A stretch of 64,000 bases of DNA from Phycisphaerales bacterium (GCA_019744815.1 JAIEUA010000003.1:248001-312000); one strand, 5' to 3'. Shown: positions 18,001 through 26,172, numbered from the stretch's first letter. Made by a program: numbers and translations. The notes: generated by a model not told the origin, from the letters alone.

Positions 18001-18895
18001 GATGCAGCTCTATTTCCCGGACACCAGCGGCGAGGTGACCGCCGTGCTGACGTCCAACACGGAGCCGCTCACCATCTCGAAGGAGAGCGTGCCTCGCCCG
18101 CGCACCGACCTCGCTGTGATCCAGACGCTCGATACCCGGAACATCCAGGACAGCAAGGATCCGCACGTCATACTAGAAGTGTCGGCCAAGGCCCGAGGCG
18201 TGGTGCCCGAGATCGCGGACCTCCTGCCAGGGATCGAGAAGTCGCTTCCTGGGTACAAGGTGAAGCCCGAGACGCTCGCCCCCAAGCCGCTGCTCTTCGA
18301 GGACCCCACAACGCCGCAGCCGACCTGGAAGTCCCCGATCGAGGAAGAGGAGCCACAGTCCCCGGATCCCACGCTGCACGCCGTCCGTCCCGTCGTGGAG
18401 CGGCTCTGGCAGATCCGGTTCGATCGCGAATCCGGTGCAGCGCCGGAAAGGTTCACCTTCGCGACCTTGGCGGCGGGGTTGGAAGGCAAGCTCGCGAACC
18501 GCAGCTACACCGACACCGATCTCGTCCCGGTGACGACCGGGAGCGTCGCACTACCCGGAGCCGGCCCGCGAGCGAGCATCGCGGCGGCCTTGGCGGGCGG
18601 TCTCGCGGCGCTCGTCGTGTGCGTGCTCGCGGTGCGTTGGTGGTTCAGGCGGCGCGTGCCGGTGGTGGCCGCGGCGTCGCGCGGGCCGCAGAGGCGCACG
18701 GCGCTGTCAGCGCTCACGCTCCTGCGCCGCTGGCAGCACGAGTTGCAGGGCCAGATCAGCGAGTCGGACACACGCGAGCTCGCGGCCGACATCGCCCGCC
18801 TCGAACTGGCAAACTTCGGGCCTACTTCCAGCGACGATGGCACCGAGCAAGCCCAACGCTCGCTGGCGAGCTGGCGGGAGCGGCTGCGTCGATGA
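15068..18895 (+). CDS. large periplasmic protein anchored by a C-terminal helix
   Basis: About 1275 aa from the ATG at 15068, which starts a good signal peptide (SPFGLLVALVLANPLWAAFA). An in-frame GTG at 15014 overlaps the previous stop (GTGA) and may be the coupled start, adding 18 residues. After an Ala/Pro/Glu-rich linker the body is mostly helical with repeat-like Ala-rich segments to about residue 830, then beta-rich. A TM helix near the C-terminus (ASIAAALAGGLAALVVCVLAV) leaves a basic cytoplasmic tail of about 80 residues. It is likely the effector or scaffold of the MoxR/Bat operon. BatD is a distant possibility. Confidence 0.7.
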   Translation: MSRESPFGLLVALVLANPLWAAFAFPSQNVNEPDDEPPGAATAATPAPSEAAPRASEAPKPADAPLSEAEIAELRAIYNAAGEGEKAELVAYYRDLGIEIEKILGIDALTQKQTALVQGVISAISGNSLVFHRPAKQVLMERAKLASGSLFPNPSTAEPGVIAAWIRSQAVAGEWGRLEEFFGALPKRVGRELAGATLARLAASDSQLLPEEVLDVSRIVPGDLTREHVKSLATMLKAAANKHGTSVLLSRLLAGTPKFPRDGVQRDLSVQLLEGADLAAEAKEVLPPLEPAVARGDVIVMLAHAKALDVLATRSADGPEADKNRREAFDLFSKVSRTENATAEQVKESIERAIDLMPALPRSLVSPWLAGLFTDPRLTRLTAEILAIEASRLADPNVTPAERAAKTVSLASAVEAMLSSPDRREADLAVPLRILAGAISQQFENASQRGASRYAGSVASSVSKSALLRAAPSAAWIGALDASVSARVAQATISLAISDRNLDVAVTTLRVAAKRDRKDASALAEHLLRSWATSLSNDQAEFENYPYSWMYRYGSNTSTRGEQQRKLASLREVIEILSGLGVDAKQLAPTVEVFRACHANDEIYQRDDIAMVFGNIDTIPVLTACDLADSLRDSVLRYWTSKMSPPASYTSVTKKKTPPPPAEMLRVIEAGYNAALELIESARKRSPGFWRVDAVGASVAYDRLRLMQRLGKLPPGKELEILATAFASFEQAARSYKDALLRTEQVESPDIFSRWFRAALGASDSSALRVEDLPEEGPEGQAQFVRIRSAIAALPEDIANRHIASFAEEINSKMPNVPSEVKPRFVSAALQVIADHPSGAPLVRLARLYDDYAKNDVRLRLTIDGTERVEKGKPFAVLLSLRYTTAVERGQGGFSQYLMNQNWGYYGSSDRRNRDNLELEIRRAFSKGFDLQGISWYEPSLPGEAVVEDGQQGWLQKPLALVFAAPKDEAVDRLPQVKMQLYFPDTSGEVTAVLTSNTEPLTISKESVPRPRTDLAVIQTLDTRNIQDSKDPHVILEVSAKARGVVPEIADLLPGIEKSLPGYKVKPETLAPKPLLFEDPTTPQPTWKSPIEEEEPQSPDPTLHAVRPVVERLWQIRFDRESGAAPERFTFATLAAGLEGKLANRSYTDTDLVPVTTGSVALPGAGPRASIAAALAGGLAALVVCVLAVRWWFRRRVPVVAAASRGPQRRTALSALTLLRRWQHELQGQISESDTRELAADIARLELANFGPTSSDDGTEQAQRSLASWRERLRR

Positions 18896-19167
18896 GGAAT
18901 AGTGCGACGGAGAGTGGGGGAGTCGCCGTGGCACAACCCGCGGGCGAGCCGGCAGACGACACTGGTGGCAACCTTGCCATGGGCGACGGCCCCCGCCCGG
19001 ATCGGCAACACCATGGCGATCACAGCGGGGTACTACCTGCAAGTCACGGACACGGACTGGGCACGAGCGACGGGGGCTTCGGAACGCGGCGCAAGAAGCG
19101 GCGCGCATTCGACGCAAAAAGCGGCGCAGCAGGTGCCCGCATCGGTTCGCACCGATTCGGCCAATGA
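18892..19167 (+). CDS. possible small protein at the end of the MoxR/Bat operon
   Basis: 91 codons. The ATG overlaps the stop of the large upstream gene (ATGA), continuing the overlap chain. The product (MRNSATESGGVAVAQPAGEP...) is polar, His/Gly-rich in the middle and basic near the end (RRKKRR), with no membrane segment or family match. A competing frame starting at 18902 runs through the tRNA gene and is less credible. Only the overlap supports this gene; 18896-19240 may simply be untranslated. Confidence 0.3.
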   Translation: MRNSATESGGVAVAQPAGEPADDTGGNLAMGDGPRPDRQHHGDHSGVLPASHGHGLGTSDGGFGTRRKKRRAFDAKSGAAGARIGSHRFGQ

Positions 19168-19240
19168 TCAGAAATCACTTGGAAACAAGGCACTTCGCGA
19201 GCCGCGGCAGTCGAGTGCAACGCGGCGCGAAAGTGACCAA

Positions 19241-19313
19241 TGGGCAGAGCCGGACTTGAACCGGCAACCCCAGCATTTTCAATGCTGTGCTCTACCGATT
19301 GAGCTATCTGCCC
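19241..19313 (-). tRNA. tRNA-Phe (GAA)
   Basis: On the minus strand the cloverleaf is complete: acceptor GGGCAGA pairs with TCTGCCC, D-stem GCTC/GAGC, anticodon stem CAGCA/TGCTG around loop TTGAAAA, and T-arm GCCGG-TTCAAGT-CCGGC. The anticodon is GAA, hence phenylalanine. The discriminator base is A (19241), as in tRNA-Phe. CCA is not encoded; the next bases read TTGG. The gene stands alone, antisense to the end of the MoxR/Bat operon. Confidence 0.96.
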
Positions 19314-19515
19314 TCAACTGGTAGGCGGAAGGGTAGACGTCCCGGGGCGGGCGTCAAGGGGCGTCGGCGGACGAATGCGTGATCGCCCGCGGAGGCACTC
19401 CGGTCGAGGCTTTCGGACCTTTGCAAGCTTGTCTTTGCAGCCGCCGGGAGAAGAGCGAGATCGGGGCATCAATTTCGCGCGGCCGCATTGTTCCGGGGAC
19501 GGGCATTTCGTTTCG

Positions 19516-19553
19516 CAAGGCCCCAGCACGCGCGCACGGGGGTTGGGGCCTTG
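19516..19553. terminator. 10-bp stem-loop after the Nudix gene
   Basis: CAAGGCCCCA (19516-19525) and its exact complement TGGGGCCTTG (19544-19553) enclose an 18-nt loop, 10 nt beyond the minus-strand Nudix stop. No T-run follows on either strand, so intrinsic termination is uncertain. The rest of 19314-19562 shows no gene. Confidence 0.35.
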
Positions 19554-19562
19554 CCTTCGGAA

Positions 19563-19988
19563 TCAATGCGCCGTGGCGCTGCGTTGACCCGCGGCTCTGG
19601 CTCGGAACATCACGCGGTGCCAGGCGGCCAGTTCGTGATCGTGGTTCGTCAGCAGGCGTTGCTCGGCGATCCATTCGACGCCGCAGCCGGGTTCCTCGGC
19701 TTGTGCCTCTCCCATCTCGGGGCCGCGGAGCTGGTAGAACCATGCCTCGCCCATAGGCGTGTGCAGCACGAATGCGACCGCATCGCGATCGAACTGGCCG
19801 GGCGTGAAGCCGAGCTCTTCGCGCAGTTCGCGGCGGATGGTTTCTTCCGGTGTTTCGTCGGCTTCGCGACCGCCGCCGAAGCATGCGAGCATGCCGCCGG
19901 CGATGGGGTCGTGCGGGGAGCGGCGTTCGAGCACAAGGTTGCCGCGGGAGTCGATGAGAATGGCGCAGCAGTAGCGGGGCTGATGCAT
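19563..19988 (-). CDS. Nudix hydrolase
   Basis: 141 aa from the ATG at 19988; a GTG at 20009 would add seven residues. The complete Nudix box GX5EX7REUXEEXGU is at residues 39-61 (G39, E45, R53-E54, E57-E58, G60). The domain opens with the usual beta strand CAILIDSRGNLVLERR. Family members hydrolyse nucleoside diphosphates linked to another group, often as 8-oxo-dGTP or NUDIX housecleaning enzymes; the substrate cannot be told here. It begins 34 nt after the serine dehydratase stop on the same strand, so the two may be co-transcribed. Confidence 0.9.
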   Translation of the reverse strand: MHQPRYCCAILIDSRGNLVLERRSPHDPIAGGMLACFGGGREADETPEETIRRELREELGFTPGQFDRDAVAFVLHTPMGEAWFYQLRGPEMGEAQAEEPGCGVEWIAEQRLLTNHDHELAAWHRVMFRARAAGQRSATAH

Positions 19989-20022
19989 GGGAAAGGTTCG
20001 CCGCGGCACGCGTCGCGGATGT

Positions 20023-21612
20023 TCAGCACTCGCTGATGGTCACCGCGACCGCAAGGCCGCCCTCGGCGGTTTCCTTGTACTTGGTGCTCATGTCCTTGGC
20101 GGTCTGCCACATCGTGGCGATGACCTGATCGAGGCTCACCTTGGCGGTTGCCGGGTTGCTCTCCATCGCGACATTGGCGGCGGTGATGGCCTTGATCGCG
20201 CCCATGATGTTCCGTTCGATGCACGGAATCTGCACCAGCCCGCCGATCGGGTCGCAGGTCATGCCCAGGTGGTGCTCCATCGCGATCTCCGCGGCCATGA
20301 GCACCTGTCCGGGCGAGCCGCCCAGAATCTGTGTCAATCCCGCCGCGGCCATCGCGCTGCTGACGCCGATCTCGGCTTGGCAGCCGCCCATCGCGGCGGA
20401 GATCGTGGCCCCCTTCTTGAACAGGCTGCCGACCTCGCCGGAGGTGAGCATGAACGCGATCGTCTTGTCGTCGTTCATGTCCTTGAAGCAGCGGGCGTAC
20501 ATCATCACTGCCGGGATCACGCCCGCGGCTCCGTTGGTGGGAGCGGTGACGACGCGGCCGAAGCAGGCGTTTTCTTCGTTCACGGCGAGCGCGAACGCGC
20601 TCACCCACTTCAGGATGTGCTCGAAGTCGCGGACGCTGGTCTTCACCGCGCTGGTCCAGGCGTCGATGCCAGCCGGTGCGTCGCCCTCGAGCATCTTGCG
20701 GCTCATGCTCGCGGCACGCCGCACGACGTTCAGCCCGCCGGGCAGGATGCCGTCGGTGGTGCAGCCGCGCCAGATACAGGCGTGCATCTCGCGCCAGATC
20801 TTGAGCAGATCAAGCCGGATATCGCTCTCGGCCCGCCACGCGAGCTCGTTTCGCAGCACGATCTGCGGGATGGTCGAGCGGTGCTTCTCGCAGTAGGCGA
20901 GCAGTTCGGAGGCGTGCTCGATCGGGAAGGGCAGCGTGACGGCGCGGTGGCCAGTGGGAGATTCGTTCTCTTGCACTACGAACCCGCCGCCGACGGAGTA
21001 GTAGGTTTCCGAAATCTCAGTGGGACCGGCCTCCGGCCGGTCTGCCTTAATGCTTGCGGTGTTGCTTGGAGCGCCGCTGGTGTGAAGACCGGCCGGAGGC
21101 CGGTCCCACTGGTTGGTGGGCTTCAAGAACGCCGTGAAGGTCACGCCGTTGGGATGAAACGGCAGTGCCCGGTCCATGTGAAAGCGGAGGTCGGACGCCG
21201 CGTCGAAGGTGATCTCGCGATCGCCGTCCAGTCGCAGCCGCTTGCTCCGCACGATCGCGTGGAAGCGCTCGGTGAGCCCCTCGACCTTGCACGTCACCGG
21301 GTCTTCGCCCGCGAGCGCGAGCACGACGGCGAGGTCGGTGCCGTGGCCTTTGCCGGTCTTGGCGAGCGAGCCGAAGAGGTCGATCTGCACCCGCTCCACA
21401 TTCGCCAGCCCCACGCGTGCGTCCACGGACTTCAGGAATCGCTGGGTCGCCCGCCACGGTCCCATGGTGTGGCTGCTCGATGGTCCGACGCCGATCTTGA
21501 AGATGTCGAAGACGGAGATGGCTTCCACGCCCGATTGTTGGGTCGCGTTGGCCTTGGCAGCGACACATGCGGACGTTGCCGGCATCATTTCGAGGAATGA
21601 GGACCGCTTCAT
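20023..21612 (-). CDS. sdaA: L-serine dehydratase, iron-sulfur type, with an in-frame repeat insertion
   Basis: L-serine to pyruvate and ammonia. After an N-terminal extension the protein reads ISVFDIFKIGVGPSSSHTMGP, the start of single-chain SdaA. The catalytic part has TDGILPGGLN, TAPTNGAAGVIPA and the cluster cysteines in GGCQAEIG and MTCDPIGGLVQIPC. The ATG at 21612 follows AGGG; one at 21672 follows GAAGGAG at a long distance and would overlap the divergent lipase. At about 530 aa it exceeds the usual ~455, partly because about 40 residues between TAFLKPTNQ and TYYSVGGGF are encoded by a palindromic repeat (21018-21111). That insertion lies between the beta and catalytic domains, so activity is probably kept. 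Confidence 0.9.
   Translation of the reverse strand: MKRSSFLEMMPATSACVAAKANATQQSGVEAISVFDIFKIGVGPSSSHTMGPWRATQRFLKSVDARVGLANVERVQIDLFGSLAKTGKGHGTDLAVVLALAGEDPVTCKVEGLTERFHAIVRSKRLRLDGDREITFDAASDLRFHMDRALPFHPNGVTFTAFLKPTNQWDRPPAGLHTSGAPSNTASIKADRPEAGPTEISETYYSVGGGFVVQENESPTGHRAVTLPFPIEHASELLAYCEKHRSTIPQIVLRNELAWRAESDIRLDLLKIWREMHACIWRGCTTDGILPGGLNVVRRAASMSRKMLEGDAPAGIDAWTSAVKTSVRDFEHILKWVSAFALAVNEENACFGRVVTAPTNGAAGVIPAVMMYARCFKDMNDDKTIAFMLTSGEVGSLFKKGATISAAMGGCQAEIGVSSAMAAAGLTQILGGSPGQVLMAAEIAMEHHLGMTCDPIGGLVQIPCIERNIMGAIKAITAANVAMESNPATAKVSLDQVIATMWQTAKDMSTKYKETAEGGLAVAVTISEC
21018..21111. repeat. inverted pair of a GC-rich palindromic repeat inside sdaA
   Basis: Two 26-nt arms (21018-21043 and 21086-21111) are perfect inverted copies around a 42-nt spacer. 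Each arm is itself nearly palindromic (core ACCGGCC-TCC-GGCCGGT). A third copy, identical over 25 nt, lies at 31900-31924 behind sucB. This is the arrangement of REP/BIME-type bacterial palindromes. Here the pair is translated in frame in sdaA without a stop codon. Confidence 0.9.
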
Positions 21613-23132
21613 ACCGTCACCCTGCAGCGTCGGAAGCGAGATCACCCGTTCGGGCTGTGTGGCCTGCGGCATGGTGTGGCGTGCTCCTTCTTCTCTCGAT
21701 GCTGACCGGTTGTGCCGCGGGCCCAGAGGCGAGGGCGGATATCGCGGCGATCTACAACCGATCGGCTCAGACCATCGGCGCTGATCGGAATCCTGTCATC
21801 GTCATTCCTGGCATTCTGGGCAGCACTCTCGTGGAGGAGTCGACCGGCCGGGTCGTCTGGGGGGCGTTCGTGCACGGCGCGATCGACACCGACTTTCCGG
21901 AGGGGGCTCGGGTTTTTTCCCTGCCGATGCAGCCCGGCGTGCCGCTGTCCAAACTCACGGACGATGTGAAGCCCGACGGCGTGCTCGAAACGCTCGAAGC
22001 CGACGTCGGCGTGGTCCGGATCGCGGCGCTCGAGCCATACAAAGGCATCATCCGCTCGCTCGAGGCCGGCCGGTACGTGGACCGCGACATCCTCGCGGCG
22101 AAGATGAGGCGGGCTGGCGATGGGGGGCGTGGGGGGCGTAGTGGGGGAGGCGGGGGCGCCAGCGGCGTGGACTACGCGGGCCTGCACACGACCTGCTACC
22201 AGTTCGACTACGACTGGCGGCGCGACATCTCCGAGAACGCGGCACGTCTGGACGAACTCATCGGTCACGTCTCCGACTTCGCGAGCCGCCAGCGTCAGGA
22301 CGGCACGCGGGCCAAGGTGGATATCGTCGCGCACTCCATGGGCGGGCTGGTCGCGCTCTACTACCTCAAGTACGGGAAGGACCCGCTTCCCGATGACGAC
22401 AGCGTGCCGCGTGTGACCTGGGCGGGCGCGGCAAACGTCGAGCAGGTCATCATCGTCGGAACGCCCAGCGCGGGGTCGGTGCTCTCGCTCAAGCAGTTGA
22501 TCGACGGCGTGAACTACTCGTCGCTCACGCCGACGTACGGGCCAGCGATCCTCGGCACCATGCCCTCGATCTATCAACTCATGACCCGTTCGCGGCACGG
22601 GACGGTGGTCGACGCCGCGACAGGCGAACCGGTGGGCGATCTGTTCGACGTCGAGACTTGGAAGAAGTACGGCTGGGGACTGGCATCGCCCAAGCCCGAT
22701 CGCACGCTGGCGTGGATGCTGCCGGGTGTGGACGACGATCAACGCCGCGCGATCGCGATTGATCATCTTGAGAAGTGTCTCCGCAAGGCGAGGCAGTTGC
22801 ATCAGGCACTCGATGCACCCGCCACGACTCCCAAGGGGTTGGAGATGCACTTGATCGCGGGCGACGCGGTGAAGACGCCCGCGGTGCTCGAGGCGAACGC
22901 CGGCACCGGTCGGGTGCGTGTGCGTGAGACCACACCGGGCGACGGCACCGTGACGCGTGCGAGTGCGTTGCTGGACGAGCGGCTCGATGGCCGTTGGTCG
23001 CCGCGATTGCGCTCGCCGCTCCGCTGGACCAGCGTGCGGTTCCTGCCCGAGGATCACATCGGGTTGACCGACAACACGCCGTTCACGGACGACGTCTTGT
23101 ACCTGCTGCTCGAGAAGCCGCGGGGGCAGTGA
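21597..23132 (+). CDS. LCAT-like lipase/acyltransferase lipoprotein
   Basis: About 511 aa from the ATG at 21597; starts at 21567 (ATG) or 21657 (GTG) are also possible. The signal ends in a lipobox (LLLLSMLTGC), so it is probably a lipoprotein. The alpha/beta-hydrolase core begins NPVIVIPGILGSTLVE, as in lecithin:cholesterol acyltransferase-like enzymes (PF02450). The nucleophile elbow is AHSMGG, and TTCYQFDYDWRRD is the family's Tyr/Asp-Trp region. A glycine-rich insertion (GDGGRGGRSGGGGG) sits before the latter. The late GDGTV segment probably carries the acid. It is divergent from sdaA and ends 4 nt from the convergent M32 stop. Confidence 0.85.
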   Translation: MRTASYRHPAASEARSPVRAVWPAAWCGVLLLLSMLTGCAAGPEARADIAAIYNRSAQTIGADRNPVIVIPGILGSTLVEESTGRVVWGAFVHGAIDTDFPEGARVFSLPMQPGVPLSKLTDDVKPDGVLETLEADVGVVRIAALEPYKGIIRSLEAGRYVDRDILAAKMRRAGDGGRGGRSGGGGGASGVDYAGLHTTCYQFDYDWRRDISENAARLDELIGHVSDFASRQRQDGTRAKVDIVAHSMGGLVALYYLKYGKDPLPDDDSVPRVTWAGAANVEQVIIVGTPSAGSVLSLKQLIDGVNYSSLTPTYGPAILGTMPSIYQLMTRSRHGTVVDAATGEPVGDLFDVETWKKYGWGLASPKPDRTLAWMLPGVDDDQRRAIAIDHLEKCLRKARQLHQALDAPATTPKGLEMHLIAGDAVKTPAVLEANAGTGRVRVRETTPGDGTVTRASALLDERLDGRWSPRLRSPLRWTSVRFLPEDHIGLTDNTPFTDDVLYLLLEKPRGQ

Positions 23133-23136
23133 GCGG

Positions 23137-24660
23137 TCACACGCCGTAAACGGCCTTGGCCTTGGTGCCGAGGTAGCGCAGCAGCGGATCGGCGCTGAGC
23201 GGCTTGCCCGTGATGCGTTTGCACAGATCGGCCGCGCGGTAGCGCTTGCCGTGGGCGTGGATCTTGGTCCGGAGCCACTCGCGCAGCGGCGCGAACTCGC
23301 CGCGGCTGATCTTGGCCTTCACGTCCGGGATCTCCTGCTCGATCGTCTCCCAGAACTGCGCGGCATAGAGGTTGCCCAGCGTGTACGTCGGGAAGTAGCC
23401 GATGAGCCCCGCGGACCAGTGCACGTCCTGCAGGCAGCCGCGCCGGTCGTCGGGCACGTCAATGCCCAGGTAGTCCTTATAGCGACGGTTCCACTCGCCG
23501 GGTACGTCCTTCACTTTCATCGCGCCCGAGAGCAGGGCACGCTCGAGCTCGAAGCGCACCATGACGTGCATGTTGTACGTGCCTTCGTCGGCCTCGACGC
23601 GGATCAGGCTCGGTGTCGTCGTGTTCACTGCCGCAAACATTGTGTCGGGCGTCACGTTGGCCATCGCAGCGCCGAAGTACTGCTTGGCGTGCGGCAGGGC
23701 CCACACCCAGAACTCGCGGCTGCGCCCAACCAAGTTCTCCCACATGCGGCTCTGGCTCTCGTGGATGCCGAGCGAGATCGCCTCGCTGAGGGGCTGACCG
23801 AACAAGCCTTCCGGAGAGCCGGCCTTAGGGAGACCCTGCTCGTACAGGCCGTGGCCGGCCTCGTGCAGGGTGCCGTAGAGCGCGTCGGTGAACTTCTCGT
23901 CGCGGTAGCGGGTGGTGAGGCGGGTATCGCCCGGCGCGACGCCGCTGCAGAAGGGATGCGTGGTGACGTCGAGGCGACCCGCCTCGAGGTCGAACGTGAT
24001 CGCCTTCAGGATCATCTGCCCGAACGCGTGCTGCTTGTCGGCGGGGATCTGGGCCGACAGGATCGACGTGTCGGGCTTCTTGCCGGACGCCGCGACGCTG
24101 TGGATCAGCGCCGCGAGCTTCGCGCGCAGCGGCGTGAATGTGGCCTCGATCTCCTTGGCGCTCGCCCCGGGTTCGTACTCGTCGAGCAGCGCGTCGTAGC
24201 GTTCGCCGCCGGCGGGAATGCCGTAGCAGTCGGCCTTCTGGCGCGTGAGTTCGAAGACGCGTTCGAGTTTTGGGACGAACGCCGCGAAGTCGCTGTTCTG
24301 GCGGGCGTGCTTCCAGGCTTCCTGCGCCTGGCTTGTCGTCGTCGCGAGCTCGGAGACGAGGCTCGTCGGGAGTTTGGTCATCCGGTCGTAGTCACGACGC
24401 AGCTCGCGGATGTTGGCGGCGATGGTCTCGTTGGCGAGCAGCGCCTTGTCGGCCTCGCACGCGGCAATGAGGTCGCCGATCTTCGGGTCCGTCGCGTGCT
24501 TGTGGTGCAGCTCGGCGATCAGGCCGAGCTGCTCGGCGCGGAACGCCGCGCCGGCGGGCGGCATGTACGTCTCCTGGTCCCAAGAGACCAGAGCGCCGAT
24601 GGAACCGAGCACGCCGGAGCGGCGGACGAGAGAGCAGAGTTGTTGGTATTGGGTGGACAT
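23137..24660 (-). CDS. M32 family metallocarboxypeptidase (carboxypeptidase Taq)
   Basis: 507 aa, the normal size for this zinc enzyme, which removes C-terminal residues from peptides. The zinc motif is H266-E-A-G-H270, followed about 30 residues on by the M32-specific HESQSRMWEN. The N-terminal VSWDQETYMPPAG is also characteristic, as is the late GLIGYFPTYTLGNLYAAQ. There is no signal peptide, so it is cytoplasmic. The leader is unusual: an 8-nt tandem array (24668-24699) begins 7 nt upstream of the ATG, leaving no recognisable Shine-Dalgarno sequence. Confidence 0.95.
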   Translation of the reverse strand: MSTQYQQLCSLVRRSGVLGSIGALVSWDQETYMPPAGAAFRAEQLGLIAELHHKHATDPKIGDLIAACEADKALLANETIAANIRELRRDYDRMTKLPTSLVSELATTTSQAQEAWKHARQNSDFAAFVPKLERVFELTRQKADCYGIPAGGERYDALLDEYEPGASAKEIEATFTPLRAKLAALIHSVAASGKKPDTSILSAQIPADKQHAFGQMILKAITFDLEAGRLDVTTHPFCSGVAPGDTRLTTRYRDEKFTDALYGTLHEAGHGLYEQGLPKAGSPEGLFGQPLSEAISLGIHESQSRMWENLVGRSREFWVWALPHAKQYFGAAMANVTPDTMFAAVNTTTPSLIRVEADEGTYNMHVMVRFELERALLSGAMKVKDVPGEWNRRYKDYLGIDVPDDRRGCLQDVHWSAGLIGYFPTYTLGNLYAAQFWETIEQEIPDVKAKISRGEFAPLREWLRTKIHAHGKRYRAADLCKRITGKPLSADPLLRYLGTKAKAVYGV

Positions 24661-24667
24661 GGGTGCA

Positions 24668-24699
24668 GTGGGGAAGTGGAGCAGTGGAGCAGTGGGGCA
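24668..24699. repeat. octamer tandem array (GTGGAGCA) in the M32 leader
   Basis: Four adjacent 8-nt units, GTGGGGAA, GTGGAGCA, GTGGAGCA and GTGGGGCA, in strict register; TGGGTGCA just before (24660-24667) may be a degenerate fifth that touches the M32 start codon. It lies in the divergent gap between the M32 peptidase and the PP2C gene. It belongs to the group of 7-9-nt arrays found between genes in this window. Confidence 0.85.
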
Positions 24700-24738
24700 G
24701 AACGGAAGGGGCGGTTATCAGGGGAAGTGAGGAATCGG

Positions 24739-26172
24739 ATGCGTCTCCGGCCTCGAATACACTGCGACGCGTCCCGACCTTTCCCTCGGCAGTTTACGGT
24801 GCCGCGGCCGGAGAAGTTTCCCTTGCCCGCCGAGCCGATTCCAACGCCGACCTATGCCAACGCCGACGCGATGCCGGGTGTCCGTCTGGCCGAGTTGGCG
24901 GGCAATCAGCGTCTGCCGCTGCTGCTCAATCTCACGCACAAGCTGTTCAATCAAACCCACGACCACGGCATCATCAACGAGTTCGCCGAGGCGATGGGAC
25001 GCATCCGTGGGCGTTCGTGCATGGTGATGGCGCGGACACGCGACTGCCCTCCGGGCTCCTACCGCATCACGCGTTGGCGCACGCCCGAGGGCGTTGAACT
25101 CGTTCCGCCAGTCGTGCACGAAGGTCAGGTGAACGCGGCTCCGTTGCACACCGGCGGCTTGATCGGGCTGATCACCTCGCACGACTCGCCGCAGATGGCG
25201 CGACTGGACGGTGCACCCGACAGTGTCTTTGGCGAGTGGACTCGCGGATACCGATCGCTCGTCTCGACGCCCCTGCCCGAGAAGTCGCAGCCCGCCGACC
25301 ATCTGATCCTGATGGACACGCCGCAGGATCGGTGGACGATGGAACTGCTCGAGACCGTGGTGCTGCAGGCGAATCTCGTGGGTGTGGTGATCCGCAACCT
25401 GAACATCGCCAAGAGTCTCCGCGAGGCGACCGCGTACATCCAGGCCGAGATCGATCAGATCGCCGAGATCCAGCGGAGCCTCCTGCCGCAGGAAGTGCCT
25501 CAGATCCCGGGCGTGAAGGTCGCCGCGGCGTACGCGACGTTCGACCGCGCCGGTGGTGATTACTACGACGTCTTCCCCGATCCTGCCGGTAACACCAACC
25601 GCTTCGGCTTTCTGATCGCCGACGCCTCCGGGCACGGCCCGTCCGCGGCGGTCGTTGTGTCCATGCTGCACACGGTGCTGCGGAACATGGCGGAGCTCCC
25701 GTCGCCGGATCGGCTGCTCGAAGAACTGAATCGACGCTTGTTTGCTCGACGGATCGGAAGTTCGTTCGTCACCGCGCTCGCGGGCGTGTACGACGCGAAC
25801 TCCGGGACGCTCGAGTTCGCGGGCGCGGGTCATCCGCCGCCGCTGGTGCATGGCGATGATGGCGTGCGCGAAGTGGAGATCGACGGCGGCCCGCCGCTGG
25901 GAATCCTCGACGCCATCGGCTCGAGCGTGACCGCGCGGAGGTTCGCCCCCGGCGAGCGCGTGCTGCTCTACACCGATGGCATCAGCGAAGCGATGTCGCC
26001 CAGGAGCGAGCTCTTCGGCGTCCCTCGGGTGGCCCGTGCCGTTGAGGCGTCACCCAAGCCTCCCGCTGAACCCGACATGGTCCTGCGCACACTCGACGAT
26101 GCGATCCGGGCGCACATCGGCAACGCGAAACCCAACGACGATCAGACAGCCCTCGTGCTGGAACGCGTGTGA
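24739..26172 (+). CDS. GAF-domain PP2C/SpoIIE-type serine phosphatase
   Basis: 477 aa from the ATG at 24739 (GAGG about 7 nt upstream). A GAF-like sensory domain covers about residues 45-225 (LPLLLNLTHKLFNQTHDHGIINEFAEAMG to QANLVGVVIRNLN). A short helix (REATAYIQAEIDQIAEIQRSLLP) links it to the RsbU/SpoIIE phosphatase domain (about 250-475). Metal-binding and catalytic features are GGDYYD, ADASGHG, GAGHPPPL, LYTDGISEA and NDDQTALVLER. Such proteins dephosphorylate anti-sigma-factor antagonists in partner-switching pathways. No antagonist or anti-sigma gene is adjacent. Ligand and partner are unknown. Confidence 0.9.
   Translation: MRLRPRIHCDASRPFPRQFTVPRPEKFPLPAEPIPTPTYANADAMPGVRLAELAGNQRLPLLLNLTHKLFNQTHDHGIINEFAEAMGRIRGRSCMVMARTRDCPPGSYRITRWRTPEGVELVPPVVHEGQVNAAPLHTGGLIGLITSHDSPQMARLDGAPDSVFGEWTRGYRSLVSTPLPEKSQPADHLILMDTPQDRWTMELLETVVLQANLVGVVIRNLNIAKSLREATAYIQAEIDQIAEIQRSLLPQEVPQIPGVKVAAAYATFDRAGGDYYDVFPDPAGNTNRFGFLIADASGHGPSAAVVVSMLHTVLRNMAELPSPDRLLEELNRRLFARRIGSSFVTALAGVYDANSGTLEFAGAGHPPPLVHGDDGVREVEIDGGPPLGILDAIGSSVTARRFAPGERVLLYTDGISEAMSPRSELFGVPRVARAVEASPKPPAEPDMVLRTLDDAIRAHIGNAKPNDDQTALVLERV

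Noticed and set aside
18902..19324. 140-codon frame over the tRNA
   Set aside because: It reads through the complete antisense tRNA-Phe and shows no protein family; the overlapped 18892 frame is the better, still weak, candidate.
23251..24738. Upstream extension of the GAF/PP2C frame
   Set aside because: The frame runs antisense through the M32 gene; the good ribosome site and GAF start place the real start at 24739.
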